Of a stretch of 64,000 bases of DNA, positions 35,952 to 49,364 are shown piece after piece. The stretch is from Trametopsis cervina (taxonomy: Eukaryota > Basidiomycota > Agaricomycetes > Polyporales > Irpicaceae), in NCBI GenBank assembly GCA_022385755.1, contig MU278362.1, positions 140,251 through 204,250 of the forward strand, written 5' to 3'. Within the stretch, counting starts at the first letter, position 1. Each line of letters opens with the position of its first letter. Made by a program: the position numbers and the translations under genes. The notes beneath the pieces are model-generated. The model did no database searches. It was given only the letters and a program-made list of their open reading frames with translations, and was not told where the DNA came from.

Positions 35952-37332
35952 CTAGATTGTCATGCGAGCTACGGTCAGTGCTTTGTACGGCGAACCGGTG
36001 AAATCGGCGCACAAGGCGGTTACAAAGACTTCGTCTTTGTCCAGCGCAATTGCGAGGATGAGATCCAGAACACGGAGTACTGTGCCCCGTGAATGAAAAA
36101 TTAAGTCACCGCATTGCTCGATCAGCGTCAGGAACTTACAGAATAAGCCCTGCGGAGGCACATATCGGTCAGCCCACTGATGGCTACTATGTAATAAAGC
36201 GAACAACGAACGAACCACAAATAGCACGGCGCCATCGCGTTTGAACTTATTCACCACTTCGGCCGTATGTCGATATGGTCGTTGGAGCGCATTGAGAACA
36301 GCCATGCTGATAGCAAAAAGATCGAAACCGCACTAGGAACATGGATGTTCGGACGTGTCTAACTCAGATATAGTAGCGGATATTAATTGCATGGCGTACC
36401 ATTGCTGCCCACACTCCGATGAGACCCGTCGGTTTTTGAACTAAGAGGCAGGTGTTCACAATAGGATTGTAGTATGCATGTTCTGTACGACGAATATCGG
36501 AGCTCTTGAGCGGCATCTCAGACAACTGGCCAGAAATGACGCACCGTAAAACGACTTGACCGTGAGGACCGCAAAAACAAAGACAAGGGAATAGGACAAT
36601 GCGAACGCGCAGCATAAAATCATCAGAGCCACTTTGCTATGGTCCCAAAGCATATAGTGTCGGAGTATCATGAATCCTGACGTCCGCATTAATGAGCGAC
36701 AGCGAGCGGTGATATGTTAGAGTTAGATGACTGACCATTTGCCGAACCCATGGCTATGACTGCGAGTGCGCCCATCGCAACCAAGAAATTTCGGCATCTA
36801 GAAGTGATAATTTGCACGGATTTTAGCGAGTTATCGTTATCGTTAGCGTGAAACATACTCCTGAAAAAACATCGTGGTGAGTGGATAAACGGGTGCGTTA
36901 TCAAGAAAAATGCTCACTGTGTCCGACAAAACAGGTCGAAGGCCTACAAAGACTGTCGGAAAATACGCCAACGTTAAACACGTTGAATACAGTCAAGCTG
37001 ATGTCAAAGATGCGACTGACTGTACGAAATGTATAGCATGGTTGCTAGATTACTGTACCGCGTGAGAATGAACGAAACGCGGGCAGTGTTCCATTCTTTC
37101 CAGCTGCGGGACCAGACGTGCTGATATTCCTGGTCAAACGTCAGCAACGTATCCCATAGGCTGCAGACCATCCCTGCCCCTGATATATATAGTTATTGAG
37201 TATTGCGGTCAAGCATGAGAGACTCTCCTTCGTTGAGTACTCACCAGCGATGTACTTTGACGCGACAAGACCCTGAAGGGAAAGTGTCGCCGTGAGGCTT
37301 TCCAGCTGTGCCGTGGACAGAGACGTGACCAT
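35952..37332 (-). CDS. DUF6533 multi-spanning membrane protein
   Basis: Basidiomycete DUF6533-type membrane protein of unknown role. ATG at 37332: MVTSLSTAQLESLTATLSLQ, then SKYIAGAG leading by an intron to VCSLWDTLLTFDQEYQHVW near 37115-37170. WKEWNTARVSFILTRYSNL follows; it corresponds to the W..W...K..FLL.RY signature of the domain. Later pieces are VFNVFNVGVFSDSLC near 36950-36995, MGALAVIAMGSANG near 36735-36775, YALWDHSKVALMILCCAFAL near 36605-36665, and LVQKPTGLIGVWAAM near 36400-36445. Near 36210-36305 is NALQRPYRHTAEVVNKFKRD, with the last helix LRVLDLILAIALDKDEVFVT near 36015-36075. The stop is at 35952. The exon join near 36500-36560 is uncertain and could hide a frameshift. Confidence 0.68.
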
Positions 37333-37967
37333 GAGTGAAGCCTGGACGGATACTACCAGGTTGTAGACTTACAGAGCTTCAGTTTAAATGCACAATGACA
37401 TGATTCAATCAGTCGACGTAATTCTAGCCTGTTAGCTATAGAGAATGTTTGCTCGCTAGTACAGCCTCTGGATGTGAAGCCGATAGGTTAGGAGGGGTCA
37501 CGCTGTGCGCTCTGTCCAAGATCGAAAGAATCCCGGTGTTTCATGATAGGAGCCACAAGAATTCATCTGAAGTGATATAGTTCTCAGTCTTCGGTGATAT
37601 GTTCAGTCTATTTCAAAACACTCATCTTGTGCCCCACTCAGGATTACTATCCAGCTTGTTAGTTGACAGCACATTCTGGTTTCGGGCAAGGTGTTTGCCG
37701 AGCTGTGAGTCAGTAATTCCCACGATACGGGGATCTCATTCAGCATCTCCTATCTGCAATATCATGGCGTCTAATGTGGCATTCACCATTTACACCTTCG
37801 CAGCCAGAAGACAGCTCATTCTATGATATTAAACTGATACAGAAGGTGCTGGTATTAGGTAATGCCCTGCTTCATCGTGCAAATGCATGTATCTAAGGAG
37901 GTAAGCGGCTACATTACATATATCCCCTCTCCTTGCAGGTGACACGTATCTTCTTGTCGTCTTCACC
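37333..37967. other. Divergent intergenic promoter region
   Basis: Lies between the starts of the DUF6533 gene (leftward) and MFS exporter 2 (rightward). No coding feature or clear TATA box was recognised. Confidence 0.4.
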
Positions 37968-40242
37968 ATGAACTCGTCCGGTCTCGCTGATGAGCACTCC
38001 AGTGACGATGGTTTGTTCCTTCCCGCAGTGACCTCAGGTGGGCCTTCACCAGCAAATCCACCACTCAAGACAAAAAAGGATTTGCGATTCTGGTTGATTG
38101 TCGTTTCAATATGCGTGTCAGTATTTGTGTCTGCCCTGGAATATGTACGTTTTATTTTATTTTATTTGCTTAGAGCTATGTATAGAGAGATAACCATGAG
38201 TGTTTTATAGGCTGGCGTATCCACCGCTTTACCCACCATTGTTCATGATTTGAACGGTGACGACTTCGTATGGGTAGCATCTGCGTATGCATTGGCTGCA
38301 ACCGCATTGCTTCCTGCAAGTGGCGGCATGGCTCAGGTAAGATTGGATTAATCATTTCGTTAGCCGTGATGTTAAGATTCAAACAGATTTTTGGTCGCCG
38401 CTTCACTATGTTGGCTGCACTTGCTATCTTCGCAGTTGGTAGTGCACTCTGCGGAGCGGCACAGTCAATGGAATGGCTGATTGCTGCTCGTAGTAAGTCA
38501 CGGCACTTATTTCTCTCTGCGCTTCATCGAGAATCTGATACCTTTCTCAGCTGTGCAGGGCATCGGCGGAGGGGCAATTCAATCACTCACTAGCATCATT
38601 CTTTCCGACATGGTTTCTCTTAGCGAGCGGGCGACCTATAACGGCTTAATCGGACTGTACGAGCTCAGATCCCTGGCTTTCCTTACTTCATTCTCATTCT
38701 TGGCAGGACATGGGGGTTTGCTTGCGCAATGGGTCCGTTGATTGGAGGGGCTCTCGCACAACGTGGTCAATGGCGCTGGTTATTTTGTGCGCATCACTCT
38801 ATATGCGACGTTCCGTGCTCTTGCTCACTGTCACTTAGATCTTAACCTCCCGATTATTGGTGTAGCGATGGTGCTCGTCGCTGTGTGTCTGAACCTACCA
38901 ACACCCAAAGACACGTTCAGAGCCAAGATGGCCCGCATGGACTGGATGTGAGCCCATCAGCAGAACCTTTCATTTGATGCGTACTCACACACGCCTTGCA
39001 TCTTTCAGCGGCAACTTTCTCATCATCGCTAGCTCAAGTGCATGTGTGATCGCGCTGACATGGGGTGGCGTACGGTTTGCCTGGTCCTCGTGGCATGTTC
39101 TCGTACCCCTCATAGTTGGACTCGTTGGTATGGTGGCATTCTTCATCTATGAAGCAACACTCGCCAAGGAACCGATTGTACGTTTCTGTAAAGGGCTGGC
39201 CGGCGTGTGGTTCTCATTGACATCAGTCACGGTGATCCTTAGGTTCCTTTTTCACTCATTTCGAATCGGACAACCCTCAGCGGGTGAGATCTCGTCCTGC
39301 TGTTATTTGTGCTTCTACTGACCTACCTGGAACATCCAGCTACGTCCAGACATTCATTGCTCCTGTAGTCATGATGGCTACCATCTGCAAGTTCTACTTT
39401 TCTAAATTCCAATGCCACTCGACTCAACGGATCGCTTGCAGATTTCCTGCCCACGTATTATCAAGCATGCAAAGGTGCCTCACCCACTCGCTCTGGTGTC
39501 GAATTCTTCGGGCTTGCAATGACAATCGGGCCAATGCTCATTATCACTGGAGTAACGATTGCTCGATCTCAACGATACCGGCCTCAACTCTGGCTTGCCT
39601 GGGTGTTGTACCTGATCGCTATGGGCACGATGTCAACACTACACGCGGATACTCCTCTCGGTAAGACGATCGGATATCCCGTGTTTATGGGCGTTGGTGG
39701 AGGAATATTGTATGCTGGGACGTACTTCCCGGTTCTTGCAGCATTACCAGTCACCGCTAACGCACATGCGCTCGCGTTCTTTGCATTCTGCCGCTACTTT
39801 GCTGGGGTGAGTTATTTTTTATCCTCGCTTCTATGCAGGCGTGCAAGGGTTCATCGCTAAACCCACTGCTGTATAGGTATGGGGAGTCACAATAGGAACG
39901 GCAGTACTACAGACACAGCTCACAAAACGCCTCCCTTCGGACTTCACCTCTCAGTTTCCCCAGGGTGTCGCCATTGCCTATTCAATTATCCCCGGCATTC
40001 CCGAGCTTCCTGAGGAGCTTCAGGGCCAGGTGCGCGAGGCCTTCGCAGAGAGCATCGCCGTCATCTGGCAGGTCATGATCGGCATATCGGGGATTGGTCT
40101 GTTGGCATCCCTCTTCATGAAGGGACTTCCGCTGCACACATACACGGACGCGGCATGGACGTTAGAAGGAAGCGCGGAATCCCAGAAGGCCCGCAGCGTC
40201 GAGATGGCGGTAGTGACTGCTAAATATGAGCCAACGACGTGA
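37968..40242 (+). CDS. MFS multidrug/toxin-type exporter 2
   Basis: Second 14-TM DHA2-like MFS exporter, a paralogue of 10922-13168. ATG at 37968 (MNSSGLADEHSSDDGLFLPA); polar N-terminal tail of about 45 residues. Family signatures: VSTALPTIVHDLNGDDF across the first intron, IFGRRFTMLAALAIFAVGSA near 38385-38450, and QGIGGGAIQSLTSIILSDMV near 38556-38615. Antiporter-type GPLIGGALAQRGQWRWLFYL spans an intron near 38730-38850. LTWGG is near 39055, VWGVTIGTAV near 39880-39905, and the C-terminal helix WQVMIGISGIGLLASLFM near 40065-40120. At least nine exons; the first intron (38145-38210) contains a TTTTA run. Expected in the plasma membrane; export of the cluster product is an inference. Confidence 0.88.
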
Positions 40243-41420
40243 CGTCGATAATCATGTCTCGCTTGAAGTCGATCTCAGTCTCATCTCTGTTGAACATTTG
40301 TGCTAATCCCTGCGCTGTCTGATATTTCAGTTTCGTGTCGTATTTAGAACACTGTCCTGTGTCTCGTTCAGAACAATTGATAGGAATACTCGACGAGGCG
40401 GCGCAATAAAGCGACTGAAGCGATCTGCTTGAGGCGAGTTTACTGCACTTCGCAATTTCTGTATCACGCGGTCAAACGATGAGCAAGCCAGCAGCATGCA
40501 TCTCCTTCGTGTAGCTACCGTCTCGACGCTCGCGATTCCAGCGCACTCCCTGTAATTTGATTGAGACACAGTCATTACGGATAAACCTACGAAGACGTAC
40601 AAATCACGGCCCGATGGGTTTTCTGGTCCCAACGTGGACTTATGGTCCTATCGCGCATACTATAGAGCGGAAGATTTTAGGTTTCTGGGCCGAGATAGGG
40701 CTTGATGCATCGGAAAACCGCCTGTTATTGGGCGTTCTTGAACAGCGCTTTTTGTGGCGCAAAAGACACATGCAGCAAATAGCGTGTAAGTGCCACTCTT
40801 GTGTTTGTGATATTCTCGGCGGGATTGAGAGACCAGTACATCGCATCATTTAGCCGGACCTGCACGGTGCTCAGCCATCGCGCTATGTCCGATAGGTAGA
40901 CGTGCCGCTGATAGGAGGCGATCTCATACAATTTTTTCCTATCGAAATCGAAAGTGTTCAGCGCGGAGAAGGCGCAGTGATACAGCGAGACATCTCACAT
41001 GTGCGTCCGGTAAAGAGGAATATCGCGGCGGAGATATGTTTACAGTACTGCTTGCGTGCTCAAAGCCGTTGGATGAGTGCGCCACCATTGACGCCTACGG
41101 CCGGTAACATTTCCGGCAGTAATTACATATCGCGGCTCTTCAGTTTGCTGACCTGGACGGCACTTTGATTAGTCGCATGAGTCTGTATTGGTCAGATGAC
41201 ATATACTCTCACAATTCGCCAAATGAACAGAAGCATACGTACTAATGGGCCCATAAATTGTGTTGTCGATGGTTACGTGTTTCTCATCTGGTACAAATAC
41301 ATATTCATTAAGAGAGGTGCCCAGAACTGTGAGAGGTGACCCGTGCGTGTTCTTTGCAGCTATACCAACGGTGAGATGGAGCACGACATGTTGATGAATC
41401 TCTATGGAATGCTCTCGAAC
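40243..41420. other. Intergenic, unassigned minus-strand frame
   Basis: The minus strand near 40725-40950 reads openly (YEIASYQRHVYLSDIARWLS), with a further open piece to 40640 in another frame. No family match was recognised. It could be an exon of a lost gene. Confidence 0.3.
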
Positions 41421-43507
41421 TCATGCGTCGAGAAACCCTGAGCCAGTTCTGACTGAATCTAAGGCAATGACAATACATGAGTCGTCTATGAACGTGACAC
41501 CACTACCACAACTTACGGTTTTGTGTGCGAATTCTATCTCGCTATGGGCGGCTTGTGCATGGTTTTCGTCCGATGACAACGGTCTGATATGCAGTACCGG
41601 GTCAAACCGATTGAGATGTATGGGAGTGCGAGCAAGGGATGCCCCTGCCAGTCGACCTTTTAGGGCATCTCGTGAATTCAGTAGGGCCAAAACGGAGTTC
41701 AACATCACTGCGGTCCCAAATCCGAATGAGCATTAACGCAGCAATATAATATAATCAGGGGACGTACGCTTTGGTGAGATAGCAGTCAAAGTCATCCATA
41801 CGTATGAATCTGGCCAAATAATCCACTTTAATATCATGGTGAGCGCGTGGCATATTGGAAGGGCAGCATAAACCGAAGAGACCTACCGTAAGCAGGGCTG
41901 CAATCGCTACAGAACTGATGGCTGATTCAACAACACCGTGGTAGATTAGTAAAAAGACGGCTCACCTTGTCAAGAGACATGTGTTAATCATGAAGTATAA
42001 TAGAACATTGACAATATCGTTTGTCCTGGCAATCAACTCTGTCATGGAGATGGAATATGGTATGGTAGAAAAAGCGCACCTGCGAAATACACGGGAGCGG
42101 TGTTGGTGCAAAATAATGCTGAGCGTTACTGTGATAATAACGTCCGAGACTATTTTCGCAGAGTAACCCATTGTCCAAACCCACTGACAACTGTTATGAG
42201 AGACTGAATATATAAGAGCATGAATGATTCATTACCCCTGCTCGGGCCTGCATATTTTTAATATCTGGGATGGCGAGCCTGATACAACAATATATATGAG
42301 AAAAGAGAACAAATGCAGATGTAATAAATGACATACGATAGGATACCAAGAGCTAAGCCGTACAACATAAAGGCAAGCACTGTTGAGATGTCACTGAATT
42401 CCTCTAATGATACCGGCTCTTACTTTCGAAGCATACTGGGACATTCTGTCAGTAACAAATAAGGACGCAAGAGCACCACTGCTTACAGAACGAATAGATG
42501 GCAGGGGGAACCTACATGTACATGAGACTCAGTACATCCTCGCTAATGAAAGTCATCCCTTACGCACAATAACAGCAAGGGGCCACCTCCTGCCTTCCAC
42601 TTGACTCCGAGTCAAACCTCCGACATACAGTAGTACCAGAGTTACGTACGTAAAACCAGGATGCGATATGCCAAGAGCCTTTGTGATGAAAATCGCTGGC
42701 GTTGGTATTCAGAATTCGTGTAGGACGGAGGTCTCCACTCACCCGGCAATAATTGCATCACCTATGGCCTGTTATACAGAATTTTAATTGCCAGCAGCGA
42801 TACGGTAAGTGTAAGAAAAGAGTGTTACTTACACCGATCATGACGTGTGCCTACTCAGGTGAGAACTGCATGAGTCAATCGGTGAGACAGACAGGGTATT
42901 ATACGCACTCCCGCACTCCTGGAGAATACTGAGCTTAGTCCGCTGCATAGTATATCATAGTCGTCATATACTTACCATACAAACTTAGTAAGTGTTTGTG
43001 GGTCTGAAAACCAGTTCACGAGATAGTGATAGGCCAAGTGACCGGAAAATACCGTTTCCAAAGTGTCAAATACCCTGCCCCGTTTCCATGTCTATGACCG
43101 CTGCCAGCAGAGTATAAATGTGTTGGTGACGCACCATAAACACATGACCTATATCCGTAGAGTCATTAGCACACGGACATATATTCCATAAAAAATACTG
43201 ACCAGGCATCGTAGCGCAGTGCCATCAACTTGACTGATGTAATTGAAGTAGATGTATGTCTGAACGGTTGTTATACCATAGAGGCTATCAACGCAACGTG
43301 GTGAGTGACCTGACCATTTCTCCTGGCCGAGATGGCCAACGTACCTCCCAATCACAAATGCCCCTACAAGATTGACACGTGAAGCATGTTAAAGAAACAA
43401 TGAACACACCACGCACCAATAACGAGTGTCCCGAATGTGACATTGATATTCAATTCTCCTAGTAATAAGCTGAGCGAGGGAGGAAGACCCGGAGCGCACT
43501 CAGTCAT
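41421..43507 (-). CDS. DUF6534 multi-spanning membrane protein D3 (diverged)
   Basis: ATG at 43507 gives MTECAPGLPPSLSLLLGELN, then NVTFGTLVIGAF across an intron. Next is YGITTVQTYIYFNYISQVDG near 43215-43280, which is the family's second helix. A later exon near 41985-42165 carries IVSDVIITVTLSIILHQHRS plus YFMINTCLLT. The C-terminal block KYMMLNSVLALLNSRDALKG is near 41655-41715, and the tail ends GSGFLDA at 41421. It belongs to a different branch of DUF6534 from D1, D2, D4 and D5 (VQTYIYF instead of FYYWTTY). Introns between 42170 and 43210 were not fully resolved, so integrity is uncertain. Confidence 0.65.
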
Positions 43508-46443
43508 GTTGAGAGCCAAGATAGATGCGAAAGGCACTTGTGAACCTACTCTCTTTCGGCTGAGCTCATATACCATATCTCCGGAACGGTTAGTGATACA
43601 GTACCTTTTGCAGCGCGAACACCAGCTGATACGGCATCCAGCCACGGTCGTTGAGCGCAATCTGCGTGATGGAAACCCTGGGGTAGGGATCATTGAATGT
43701 AACGCCGCCGATGTCTACACATGGTTTCGAATCATAGCTTCTTTGCGGTGTTATAACAAAATGGAACATATCACTTACGATGCACTTCCCTGATACTTCC
43801 ACGATACTTCGCGCGGGCCGTATATGGATGGCTGTGAATACGTTGAATGAATTGAGATGCCTCACTTGCGATACCATACCTGTTTATCACGTCCCTATCT
43901 GTCTTCTGAAGGAAATATACTTGTATTGTATCACGGTGACATATTCCAGAATAGCCAGCTCTATGCGCCCGTCCGGGGAGTCAAGTTCCAGGGTACTTGC
44001 CGGTCAGTGGGGGCGCATATGTGGTAACGTCGCGGCAGAATCATTTTGTGCTGCTCTGACTGATCCGGATCTTGGGGGCGGCTCGGAGAGTCTTCATAAT
44101 CTCGACTGATCTTGAGATCACTATCAACTGTCAGCGGACGAGATGTTGTTGTGGAAGTTATATAAAGCTCACCTATCAGAAAGACCGAGCATTTTGTTTG
44201 ATCATGAATACTCATACTCATACGCACGGACAACTGAGGTGGGGAAGGAAAGGATCGAACCTAATACGACGACAGGTTGCATGCAACATATCGGTGGACT
44301 AGAAGGTCGCCGTTTGCTCATGGACGTGCTGACGAGCCATTAGATACTTGTAATGTTCGCTTCTAGATAGATTGAGTGCCATAACTGGTCTACAAAGGTC
44401 ATAGTAAGCGAGGAAGTTTCAGCTGAGATTAAGGGCGGGGAGGATCATACCTTTGTGATATTACGACAGCGAGATATCCGTCTTTCGCGCCTCATGATGC
44501 AAGCCCGCATGTATTACGAGCGTTCTGAAGGAATCGCGGATGGTGAGCACCACATAGCAGTCAAACAGTATCATCAAGGGCACACGGGCATACCTGATGT
44601 GGCCGACACTCAACGAGACGATTCGAGTTCGTTGGCTATCGTAAACGGAGCGCAGAAAGTTCTCGCGTTGTACAGTATTTCCGTTTGGAGCGGTTTTAGA
44701 GATTTTCAGCTATAGAACGTCTACCGCATTCCGAACGGACGCCGTACATTTCCGCGAGGTCAGATGTAAGCGGTGTTTGCTGTGATCTTGCACTGATGTG
44801 ATGATGGCGGAGTTATGGCTCAGGAAGCTGATAAAAGTGGGATACCGTAATATTCACCCACGCCTCATCGATTTCCAGGACGCGCTTTAACAGACGCTTA
44901 CAGCATACCACGTTGTGAGTTTCATCTCGAGGCGTAAACGCGATTCCAATGCAAAGTTGGCGATCTAAAGCAGATGAGCAGGTGGATGTCAGGTAATAGA
45001 AAACTCAGCAACAAGCACACCAGTGCGGTGACCACAATCTATAGCTTCGCCATGCTCTTGGCTTTACTAGGCCCAAGGCAGAGTGGGGATGGTGTTATAT
45101 TATTGACGGGCGAATATGAAGAGTGGCCACTCGAGGTTGAGAGATCTATATGTTTGAGACCGAGTAGCGATTATGCGCGGGAGCTGAGCCTCGACAGCGC
45201 ATATGTACAAGGATGCGACGAGTAAGTACTTAACTATTGAGACTTTGTTTATTAGCGTCATGTCGAACATATGAACATGGAGATCTTACCGCCTGGCGCT
45301 ACGATGGGCTCCACCGAGTCTTGTTTGTCTGGGAGGGGCCATGCTTCCCGCATCTCTGTCTCCGCATGTCTTCAATGCCCGTACTCACGTCGGCCGCGGC
45401 ACTGGAGCTATGTATATCCTTACCGGCCCAGAATCAGATGAGGACGGCCAAGGTAGAGTTCACGGAGATGAGAACGACGACGGGGATAGTGACAACAACG
45501 CATTTCCCGCCGCTATCACCTGTCAGAGCGCTCACCGAGGCCCATGGCTGCACTCTCCTGCTCGTAGTGGTGGTCGCTACTACACCGTTTTCTCGGAGGC
45601 GGCGGCAGCGACGATGCCAACGACAGCACGCCCGTGATGACACGTATATCTCGCCTGCGCGGAAGGTACACGGTCTGCAGCGCCTCGATGTCGTAGTCTC
45701 ACGTGTGCAGCTCTTCGTACGGCACAATCGCGAGGCGCAGCGTCCCGATCCAAAGCCCACGCACTGACTGCGCTAAATAGTATGCGGCGCTCAGCATATG
45801 CATGCCCGAGAGATAAGAGATGGAACGCACAGCGCGAGGCACACTCGGTGTCTGCTCCACACCAAACAGAATCATGCATCCAAGTGTGACGAAGCCCTGC
45901 GGGAGTAAGCCAGCGTATGCATTCTCGCAGGGCCTCACAGAATACCTGTATCGGAGGGTTATATAGTGCAATCGTGGCCATGGTGAGTACGGTGGAAGAG
46001 AACAAGCTTTGCTCATGGCAAGTATGCAGTACCAAGCGGATGTCCACATTCAGCGAAGCCTGACAAGACTAACCTAAGTAGTATGTCAGATACCGACGCG
46101 AGTAGAAGAGAAAGCGGTGGGTGGGTGGAAGACAGCGCTACAGCAAGAGGGAGCGGTAATGTAGACGTCGAAGACGGGAGGAGGTGCAGTGCAGCGAACA
46201 CTGTCTGTTTTCGCATTGCCATTGCTACGCATCTGGGGGCTAGATTAACGTAGGGACCCATGGTACATGTTTTGTATCTGTGGTTTCTGTAAATACTTTA
46301 CATGCGGGAACGTATTAGTGTTGAATTGTGTTCAGAAAGAGATATGCACACTGACAAAACAGGATACTTATTTGCTGTTCACACCAACGTCAAAACCCCG
46401 TCTTTACCTTCTTTCTGGCTTGATGTGTTGGACTAAAAGTGGT
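43508..46443. other. Long region with unassigned open frames
   Basis: Seen here: a minus-strand open piece at 43590-43877 (CVDIGGVTFNDPYPRVSI), a plus-strand frame at 44974-45225, and overlapping minus-strand frames at 45580-46049. The last set includes hydrophobic stretches (GFVTLGCMILFGVEQTP; SGMHMLSAAYYLAQSVRG). None has a recognised family or clean splicing. A segment at 44640-44800 resembles one at 61450-61640. I regard most of this as non-coding or decayed. Confidence 0.35.
44640..44800. repeat. Dispersed fragment shared with 61.5 kb
   Basis: ACATTTCCGCGAGGTCAG followed by TAAGCGGTGTTTGCTG resembles ACATTTCTGCGAGGCCAG followed by TAAGCGGTGTTTTCTG at 61558-61600. On the minus strand the two could encode a related short peptide (NTAYDTGLAEMFNVRQS at the second site). 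Origin unknown. Confidence 0.45.
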
Positions 46444-48373
46444 CTAATCAGCTTCAAGAAACCCATCTGTTACCCTGAAACTGTGATTTAGGATACGGAC
46501 AGTATGAGCAAAACACTCAGTTGCTTCTGTATCAATATCAACGACTGTGGTCTTTGAGTGACGAGTCAAAAGAGGTATTGAGACAGGTTGGAGGAAGTAG
46601 TGACAATACGTACTGGGGCAACAAAAGCATGCGGCTCACCCTGGGACGCCACTCTAAATTGAGATAGTTCGATGGCGTTACTGCCATTCACAGCTGATGT
46701 GGAGGCAAAAATGTGCCTTGCATTCAACATTGCAAGTGCCGAGTTTGCATATACTGAGTGAGCATATCGGTGTTAACCTATATCAAGGAGTAGACGGGAG
46801 AATGATGCCACTTACATTTACTCAGAGCTTCTACCAGACCTGCGAACAGGAGACTATGCGGATATGCGTTATACTGTTGACAAATCTGTATCAGACGAAA
46901 TGTTATATATCAAGTATGGCCTATACGTACAGTGATGAGAACGACCAAAGAACCAATTCTGCATAATAGGTTGTTAGTGGCTTTGCGAAACTCTTTCAAC
47001 ACAGAAAGCGTACGCGGTCAATAACCCAGTAGTGACTGAGTAATGGATCAATTTGCCCATCATATTCTTGGTTCTTCGAAGGATCATATGGCGGTCAGTG
47101 AGGAATCAGTGAAGGAGGAAGACTCACTGAGTAATGCCAACTCGACGGTTACGATATAGGTAATAGACCAGCGTGAGAGTGATCACAATATCAGTCACTA
47201 CAGCCACCACCCATGCAACGTTTGCAGTGATCTGAATTTGCTCAGCTACGCACAGAAAGTAGAGGCAGGAGAGAGCTTACGTGGAAGGACTTTGATGTCT
47301 GCATCACGGACCAAGAATTATATCTCGTTCTGCGAGAAACAATGACAGATCAGAACGGTAGGCTGATACAAGCTGAAAAAACAGACGGGAACGAAGCATT
47401 GTCTAACGGTCAGATTAGAATACCGCGTTAGTTCATATCAGTCAAGAGAAGTGACACACGCACAATAGTTGATCGCTGGGTGTTTCAAGCTAGAGCATCA
47501 GCCTGAAACGGTAACAGGGACGGGTGGGTGTTCCTACCAATACGAAACGTCACAAGAAGACTCTATATAGTAAAATCAATGAAGGCCCAATGTTCAGCAA
47601 AGGACAAACATGCCAGAGCTGCAGTTAAGATCTGATCGTTGTTGCTAACTGTGAATAGACCTCATTCAGATATGTGAGTGCAAAGGTAGGTACCAGTCGC
47701 TCACTGTGCCAAATGCGATAGGTATAGAAACTGCATTTAAAAAATCGTACTCAATCAGATGACATAGATGGATGCTTTCGGCATCTTCGCGTACCTCAGC
47801 GTAACAAACTCAATCGTAATCTAGAAAGACGAATGCCATGAGCAACGGGTACAACGTCGTTCGGCACATACCACCAGATTTACGGAAAGCTGCGCAATTA
47901 CGAATATGTCACTAAATACTAGCCGAGGGTAAAGCCGCAAACGTACTCCAGCACTCCTGTAGGTAGAAACATGTCAAATAGGTGTCATGAAGGCCTAGCG
48001 CATACCCGTACCAGATAACGTGTTCGATAATCGTAGTGTCTCCAAAATGTGCAGCAAAGTAATAGTATAGCATATGAACGCACGCAATAGTATGCACAGT
48101 TTCCAGGACACTGTACAGAAAACCTATCAGTAAAGCGACACGAGTAGATACGGCTACAACGTCATTGACCTTAGGATAGCTACCCAGATCTTAATCGGTG
48201 CGCGGTCATTGCTATAAGTCGTCCAGTAGAACAAAACTTGCGCAAGGAAGGTGCCATAAAGCCTATAGGAAGTCAGCCAATCCATTTTCCTTGAATTGCA
48301 TTGAGGTTACACACAGGATTGCGATGCAGATGGCTATCAACAGCGGACCGATGAACGTTTCGGGAGTCGACAT
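46444..48373 (-). CDS. DUF6534 multi-spanning membrane protein D4
   Basis: ATG at 48373 gives MSTPETFIGPLLIAICIAIL, then an intron, then RLYGTFLAQVLFYWTTYSND near 48205-48265. Next is IACVHMLYYYFAAHFGD near 48035-48085, and the helix VAWVVAVVTDIVITLTLVYY near 47155-47220 followed by LYRNRRVG. YANSALAMLNARHIFAS lies near 46705-46755, joining FRVASQG by an intron to TTVVDIDTEATECFAHTV, with the stop at 46444. The region 47300-48000 is AT-rich with many stops between recognisable exons. Either introns are numerous or parts are eroding; I lean to a functional but diverged gene. Confidence 0.62.
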
Positions 48374-49364
48374 AGTTACTCACGGAAAGGGAAGGGACCT
48401 CAGGCAAAGGTGATGCTTTACAAGAGCGCGAACCAATAGTCTTATGAACCACTGGCCAGTAAATGATCCCGTAGGGTCGCAAAGTGTGGGGAGTTCGTTC
48501 ACAGCAGCAGTTGAGAGCGCCCGCTGTATTCGATGTCAGGCAGCTTGACCGGACTTGCTGGGTGCTCGCTTTCGCGAACAAATGGAAGTGTCTAAGCGTG
48601 AGCGACCACAGAGCACTTCGAGTTATATATCACTTTCCTGTGTGTGACGTATTGTTGAAGTTCCCATCGTATGAGAACTGGCGAGAGTAAAGCTGACGTC
48701 AACAACCCCAAAACTCAAGCATATCTTAAGCTCAATTGAACGACATCACCAATTCATCAACGTTCATAGCCACCAACCCAAAGTCGGTACGCTGGTACCA
48801 TGGTGTATGTCGCACGGTATCCGCTTCACATCTTCACATTGCGATGCAAGTGCATGCTTCCTGTGATATTGCGTTGCGCGCAGCCACCGACGGATGAAAT
48901 CTTATCATCATCATCATTTTCGACGTATTACGCCACTCGTCAAAAATGCCTTTCTGTCAGTGACGGGGGGTTACATCAGCTCTGTCGATCGTGCTCTATT
49001 TCGATATGCGACTTCACCTTTCAGCATACTTCACATTCATAGCGAGAGAATTATCTCGTAGCGAAAGCTGCAACTGGCCATCTGTTGCGCGATACGTTAG
49101 CCACAGCGGCAGCGCACCATTTTGCGCGCCTCTGCTCTTCCATCGAAAGCCCTTAAGGCATCAAGCAGTGGGTTAATGGTGAGATAGAATTGTAAGAATT
49201 GAATGATAGGTTGTAGGGAAGACGGTTAAGCTGCCCTGGTAAATAGTCCAATATGAACAAATCATACAACAAGAACAGGAAACAAGCGGTACTGTCCGTT
49301 CGGAGATCGTAGAGTGAACAGCCTGGTCGTATGAATCCGCGTACGCCCACGTTTATAGCACAGT
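48374..49364. other. Intergenic, no recognisable gene
   Basis: Promoter side of D4 and 3' flank of the Kre9-like gene. No coding feature was recognised. Confidence 0.4.

Noticed and set aside
44235..44335. Possible tRNA on the minus strand because GGTTCGATCC resembles a B box
   Set aside because: No matching A box, acceptor stem or anticodon stem could be folded at the right distance.
45434..45767. Long overlapping open frames on both strands at 45.2-46.0 kb
   Set aside because: They are driven by local GC-rich composition; the peptides are Arg/Ala-rich in alternative frames and no family or splice pattern was found.
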